Shown piece by piece: positions 5,979 through 8,086 of a DNA stretch of 8,086 bases; the first letter of the stretch is position 1, and each line of letters opens with the position of its first letter. The translations under genes were made by a program, and so were the position numbers. Under the pieces are notes generated by a model. The model was not told the DNA's origin. It saw only the letters and a program-made list of their open reading frames with translations, and did no database searches. This DNA is from SIG565 sp045646145 (GTDB lineage: Bacteria; Bacillota; Clostridia; Oscillospirales; Acutalibacteraceae): assembly GCA_045646145.1 (NCBI GenBank), contig JAZRKE010000012.1, positions 1 to 8,086 on the forward strand. Reading direction: 5' to 3'.

Positions 5979-6431
5979 ATGACTTTTGGTGAAAAATTAA
6001 AAACTGTTCGTCTGTCTCTTAATATGTCTCAAAGCGAATTATCAGAAAAAACAGGAATATCAGAACGTTCTCTATATACCTACGAGCAAACAGGAATTCT
6101 TCCCCGCAGTAATAACCTACGCAAATTGGCTGATGCTTTAAATGTTTCCGTAAGTTATCTTTTAGACGAAGAAGAAACAAATCCAAATAAAAATATCGAT
6201 CATGATATATTTATTGCTAATTCGAAAAATCAATATGGCTATAAAGGTGCAAGAGAAGCTACAGAATTATTGTCTCGCGCATCCGCACTATTTGCCGGTG
6301 GCGAACTTGAAGATGATGCAAAAGAACTTTTCTTCCAATCTCTAATGGAAGTGTATTTAGACTCCAAGCAAAAAGCAAGAAATAAATTCTCTCCAAAAAA
6401 GCGCGCCCGTAAGCCAAAGTCCAATATATAG
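5979..6431 (+). CDS. XRE-family transcriptional repressor (ImmR-like)
   Basis: The 150-residue protein opens with a complete Cro/C1-type helix-turn-helix at about 4-62: EKLKTVRLSLNMSQSELSEK, then TGISERSLYTYEQTGILPRS, and LRKLADALNVSVSYLLDEEE. The C-terminal half is helical and acidic, ending in a very basic tail (KKRARKPK at 138-145... approximately). AGAGGTG provides its ribosome binding site. The next gene encodes an ImmA/IrrE metalloprotease. In ICEBs1 and phage phi105 such a protease cleaves the partner repressor to release an element from repression, so the same arrangement is likely here. It probably binds the GAAGTT repeats at 5885-5954. No peptidase LexA-like domain is present, consistent with need for the separate protease. 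Confidence 0.85.
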   Translation: MTFGEKLKTVRLSLNMSQSELSEKTGISERSLYTYEQTGILPRSNNLRKLADALNVSVSYLLDEEETNPNKNIDHDIFIANSKNQYGYKGAREATELLSRASALFAGGELEDDAKELFFQSLMEVYLDSKQKARNKFSPKKRARKPKSNI

Positions 6432-6540
6432 GACTTAATATAATGTATAATAAAATTGGCATCATCCAAAATTGATAAAATAATATTCAGTTTTTTGATG
6501 GCAATTATTTATACGGTTATCTCGCAAAAGGAGGAAATTT
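6432..6540 (+). other. Intergenic region between repressor and protease genes
   Basis: This stretch is AT-rich. ATTGGCATCA at 6455-6464 and TGATGGCAAT at 6496-6505 could pair with one mismatch around a 31-base loop. No U-tract follows, so it is not a terminator; the two genes are probably co-transcribed. A strong AGGAGG precedes the protease start. Confidence 0.35.
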
Positions 6541-7074
6541 ATGTCAAATATTGATTTTATCCATAAAAAAGTGGATATAATAACAAGAAAATTTAAAACG
6601 AGAGATCCTTTTGAAATATGTAAAAGTATGGATATTCATATTCATTATACGGATCTTGGAAATGCCTTAAAAGCTTACTATTTTTATCAGTCAAGAATTA
6701 AAAACATTGTTATAAACTCGCGCTCAGGTATAATTGTTCGGAGAATACTTTGCGCTCACGAACTTGGGCACGCTGTCTTGCACGGCAAATTAGCCGCAAT
6801 GCGCGGTTTTCACGAATTAGAATTGTTTGACAACCTTGTACCAACCGAATATGAAGCAAATTTATTCGCAGCTGAACTAATTATATCTGATGACGAAATA
6901 CTTGAGTTGATGAATGATAAGGATAAATCCTTTTTTAACATCGCAAAAGAGCTTTATGTGCCGGCAGAACTCTTGGATTTCAAGTTTCGTGTATTAAAAT
7001 ATAAAGGTTTGAGAATTGAAACCCCACATATTGCTCAATCAAATTTTCTTAAGAACAACATACCTAATTATTAA
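6541..7074 (+). CDS. ImmA/IrrE-family metallopeptidase
   Basis: The 177-residue protein carries the zinc protease motif HExxH as H73-E74-L75-G76-H77, within CAHELGHAVLHG, and the family's third ligand segment EYEANLFAAELI, where E105 is the probable zinc ligand. The N-terminal third (ITRKFKTRDPFEICKSMDI) is the usual ImmA lead-in. ImmA proteases cleave an ImmR-type repressor, and the gene directly upstream encodes such a repressor. Length is typical. AAAGGAGG lies 7 bases before the ATG. The two genes likely form one transcript ended at the hairpin at 7196-7239. The trigger of cleavage cannot be seen. The possibility that this is a toxin-antitoxin-like stress pair instead of an element switch is open, because no excision genes are in view. 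Confidence 0.9.
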   Translation: MSNIDFIHKKVDIITRKFKTRDPFEICKSMDIHIHYTDLGNALKAYYFYQSRIKNIVINSRSGIIVRRILCAHELGHAVLHGKLAAMRGFHELELFDNLVPTEYEANLFAAELIISDDEILELMNDKDKSFFNIAKELYVPAELLDFKFRVLKYKGLRIETPHIAQSNFLKNNIPNY

Positions 7075-7163
7075 GTAAACTTATAATTAATTCTTACTGT
7101 AAACTCATAATATAACAGTATCTCCAATAACAGAATACCTATTAATTTTAAATAAATTTACAA

Positions 7164-7183
7164 AAGCCTATAATAAGAGGCTT
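7164..7183. terminator. Small hairpin, possibly a terminator for leftward transcription
   Basis: AAGCCT at 7164-7169 and AGGCTT at 7178-7183 pair around an 8-base AT loop. Read on the minus strand, TTTTG follows the stem, a weak terminator pattern downstream of the transposase remnant. It may be part of the vanished insertion sequence. Confidence 0.4.
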
Positions 7184-7195
7184 CAGACCGTAGAC

Positions 7196-7239
7196 AAAGC
7201 AGATTTTCTAAAGCATAGAAAATCTGCTTTTCTCTTTTT
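7196..7239 (+). terminator. Intrinsic terminator after the protease gene
   Basis: A perfect 14-base inverted repeat, AAAGCAGATTTTCT at 7196-7209 and AGAAAATCTGCTTT at 7217-7230, with a 7-base loop, is followed by TCTCTTTTT. It lies about 120 bases after the immA-like stop codon and would end the repressor-protease transcript. On the minus strand there is no clean U-tract after it. Confidence 0.75.
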
Positions 7240-7311
7240 GAGAATTAAGATATAACAATCTTAATAAAATATGAAATAAAACTTGCAAAAAAAATCGTTA
7301 TATCTTTAACG

Positions 7312-7515
7312 TTAATCGAGTATTTCTGTAAACTTTTTAAGGTTAAGACATGCAAAAGCAAGCCTGACCTTCATTTCCATTAGGGGATTACCTACAATTT
7401 GCGTATAACTGAAACCGGGTAGGGAGAGGGGGCGGTTAGCGTATTTCTGCGCAGAGTAGTAAGCAAACCGTTGCCCTTTGCCAACCCGGAAAGAGTAAAG
7501 GAAAAAGCGGTCAGC
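7312..7515 (-). pseudogene. C-terminal remnant of a DDE-type transposase
   Basis: A minus-strand frame is open from 7515 to a TAA at 7314-7312, without a start codon. Its last 33 residues (7413-7315) include YTQIVGNPLMEMK and VRLAFACLNLKKF, the typical C-terminal helix of IS1182/IS5-like transposases, where a basic segment leads into an A-C-x-N-L-K-K motif. The 34 codons before (reading VGKGQRFAYYSAQKYANRP) do not look like transposase to me and are much richer in G and C; they may be read-through of an intergenic repeat fused at the junction near 7413. The rest of the transposase and its ends are gone. The exact IS family is uncertain. Confidence 0.6.
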
Positions 7516-7570
7516 TTATCGCCGACCGCCCTTTTAATTAAGGAGGAATTTTAAAATGAATACATTTTAA
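7502..7570 (+). repeat. Hairpin, ribosome binding site, ATG, stop module, copy 1
   Basis: GCGGTCAGC at 7507-7515 pairs with GCCGACCGC at 7521-7529 (one mismatch). AAGGAGG follows at 7540-7546, then an ATG at 7556-7558 that stops after M-N-T-F. It resembles the 5' leader and start of a gene that has lost its body. The same order of parts recurs at 7921-7971. Confidence 0.55.
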
Positions 7571-7590
7571 AAATAGAAAATTTTGTTAGG

Positions 7591-7609
7591 ACAGAGAACC
7601 GACTTCTGT
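7591..7609. repeat. AGAGAACCG palindrome, degenerate copy
   Basis: ACAGA at 7591-7595 and TCTGT at 7605-7609 flank GAACCGACT. It shares AGAGAACCG with the copies at 7632-7660 and 7982-8008 but has lost part of the core. Confidence 0.5.
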
Positions 7610-7631
7610 GACCAAAACTCAGTCTATCATA

Positions 7632-7660
7632 GGAGACAAGAGAACCGTCCCTCTGTCTCC
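7632..7660. repeat. AGAGAACCGTCCC palindrome, copy 2
   Basis: GGAGACA at 7632-7638 and TGTCTCC at 7654-7660 are exact inverted repeats flanking the core AGAGAACCGTCCC. It interrupts the end of the RHS fragment, whose minus-strand reading through it gives the residues RETEGRFS. Repeats of this kind are, from memory, common between clostridial genes. Confidence 0.75.
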
Positions 7661-7669
7661 CTTGAAGAT

Positions 7670-7918
7670 TTGTTTATTACTTTTTTTGTTCTGCCGTTTA
7701 TGTCATATTCATATACGGTCTTATCCCCTAAACGATTGATAACCTCTTCATTTCGTGAGGTATCCTCATCCACCTTATAGACGGTACGGTTGCCTCTGGC
7801 ATCAGTTTGACCTACAAGGTCATTACCCGAATTTTCATATCCGTTACAGCATGAAGAATATTCAAATGAGCGATAAATCGTTCCAAACTCGCCGTCGGCA
7901 AAGGTGGTTTCGGTAATA
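7670..7918 (-). pseudogene. RHS/YD-repeat protein fragment
   Basis: In a minus-strand open frame, residues QTDARGNRTVYKVDED, then EEVINRLGDKTVYEYD and INGRTKKV form two clear YD repeats of the RHS family, whose full proteins are large cell-surface or toxin-delivery shells. Only about 80 residues remain, from TETTFADGEFG to KKVINK. The right end (about 7918) joins directly to a hairpin module and the left end runs into the palindrome at 7632-7660, so both ends are broken. There is no ribosome binding site or plausible start of its own. It is a relic and not a functional gene. Confidence 0.75.
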
Positions 7919-7920
7919 GA

Positions 7921-7971
7921 AAAAGCGGTCAGCAAAAGCTGACCACCCATTTGAAAGGAGGAAAAATGTAA
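7921..7971 (+). repeat. Hairpin, ribosome binding site, ATG, stop module, copy 2
   Basis: GGTCAGC at 7927-7933 and GCTGACC at 7938-7944 form a perfect stem with an AAAA loop. AAAGGAGGA follows at 7955-7963, then ATG at 7966-7968 followed at once by TAA. ATTTTGT and an AGAGAACCG palindrome come next, as after copy 1. Confidence 0.55.
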
Positions 7972-7981
7972 ATATTTTGTC

Positions 7982-8008
7982 AACACAAGAGAACCGTCCC
8001 CTTGTGTT
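7982..8008. repeat. AGAGAACCGTCCC palindrome, copy 3
   Basis: AACACAAG at 7982-7989 and CTTGTGTT at 8001-8008 are exact inverted repeats flanking the end of the shared core AGAGAACCGTCCC. The outer arms differ from copy 2 while each copy keeps its own pairing, so the pairing appears to matter more than the bases. Confidence 0.75.
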
Positions 8009-8010
8009 CC

Positions 8011-8086
8011 TCAGTTGGGGATTTCCTCGGCTTGTTTTAGTGTGCCCTTTTTGCTTTTTTCTTGCTGTTTGGTTTCACGCTATCCG
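8011..8086 (-). other. Right edge, no assignable gene
   Basis: Two minus-strand frames give lysine-rich tails: one open to the window edge and stopping at 8039-8037 (ending KKKAKRAH), and one from 8079 to a TGA at 8013-8011 (containing TLKQAEEIPN). Either could be the end of a gene lying to the right, but nothing in so short a stretch decides it. Confidence 0.25.

Noticed and set aside
6239..6469. Minus-strand open frames opposite the repressor gene
   Set aside because: They are antisense to a well-supported HTH gene and lack a start region; they are shadows.
7583..7780. Plus-strand open frame across the palindrome region
   Set aside because: It runs through repeats and antisense to the clear RHS fragment, has no ribosome binding site and no protein-like pattern.
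7502..8008. CRISPR array
   Set aside because: Repeats are few, unequal, widely and irregularly spaced, and no cas gene is present.

Overview
The window is low-GC Gram-positive DNA, most likely from a gut-type clostridium (Clostridia). The signs are AT-rich codon use, strong AAGGAGG ribosome binding sites, sigma-A type promoters, and at the right end the family of short palindromes with the core AGAGAACCGTCCC that I associate with clostridial genomes (from memory, not searched). It is accessory DNA: no housekeeping gene and no RNA gene is visible.

Left part (about 1-5530, minus strand): a tightly packed operon of seven genes read right to left. They are a small HTH regulator, a nucleotidyltransferase-fold protein (PF14907-like), a thymidylate-kinase-like P-loop kinase, an acyl carrier protein, a BtrH/C39-like acyltransferase candidate, a free-standing AMP-forming ligase, and a CYTH triphosphate-tunnel enzyme. 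Neighbours overlap by 4-14 bases or lie 1-13 bases apart. The ligase, carrier protein and BtrH-like protein form a plausible chain (activate an acid, load it on the carrier, transfer it to an acceptor). The kinase, nucleotidyltransferase and CYTH protein could phosphorylate, nucleotidylate or process a phosphorylated acceptor. I read this as an undescribed small-molecule pathway whose product cannot be named from sequence. The regulator has a perfect 10-bp inverted repeat at its own promoter. A degenerate copy with the same half-sites and the same 5-base spacer lies at the far left end (122-146), ahead of a TATAAT box and a gene that starts at the window edge, so the regulon probably extends to the left.

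Middle part (5535-7240): a small zinc-ribbon protein (minus strand) with a strong terminator, divergent from an XRE-family repressor and an ImmA/IrrE-type metalloprotease (plus strand). The last two form an ImmR/ImmA-like switch of the sort that controls integrative elements and prophages. The divergent intergenic region holds a sigma-A promoter in each direction and repeated operator-like sites. No integrase or structural phage gene is in view.

Right part (7240-8086): a graveyard of mobile DNA. It has the C-terminal tail of a transposase, a decayed RHS/YD-repeat fragment, two copies of a module made of a hairpin, a ribosome binding site, an ATG and an immediate stop, and three copies of the AGAGAACCG palindrome. 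No intact gene is seen here.
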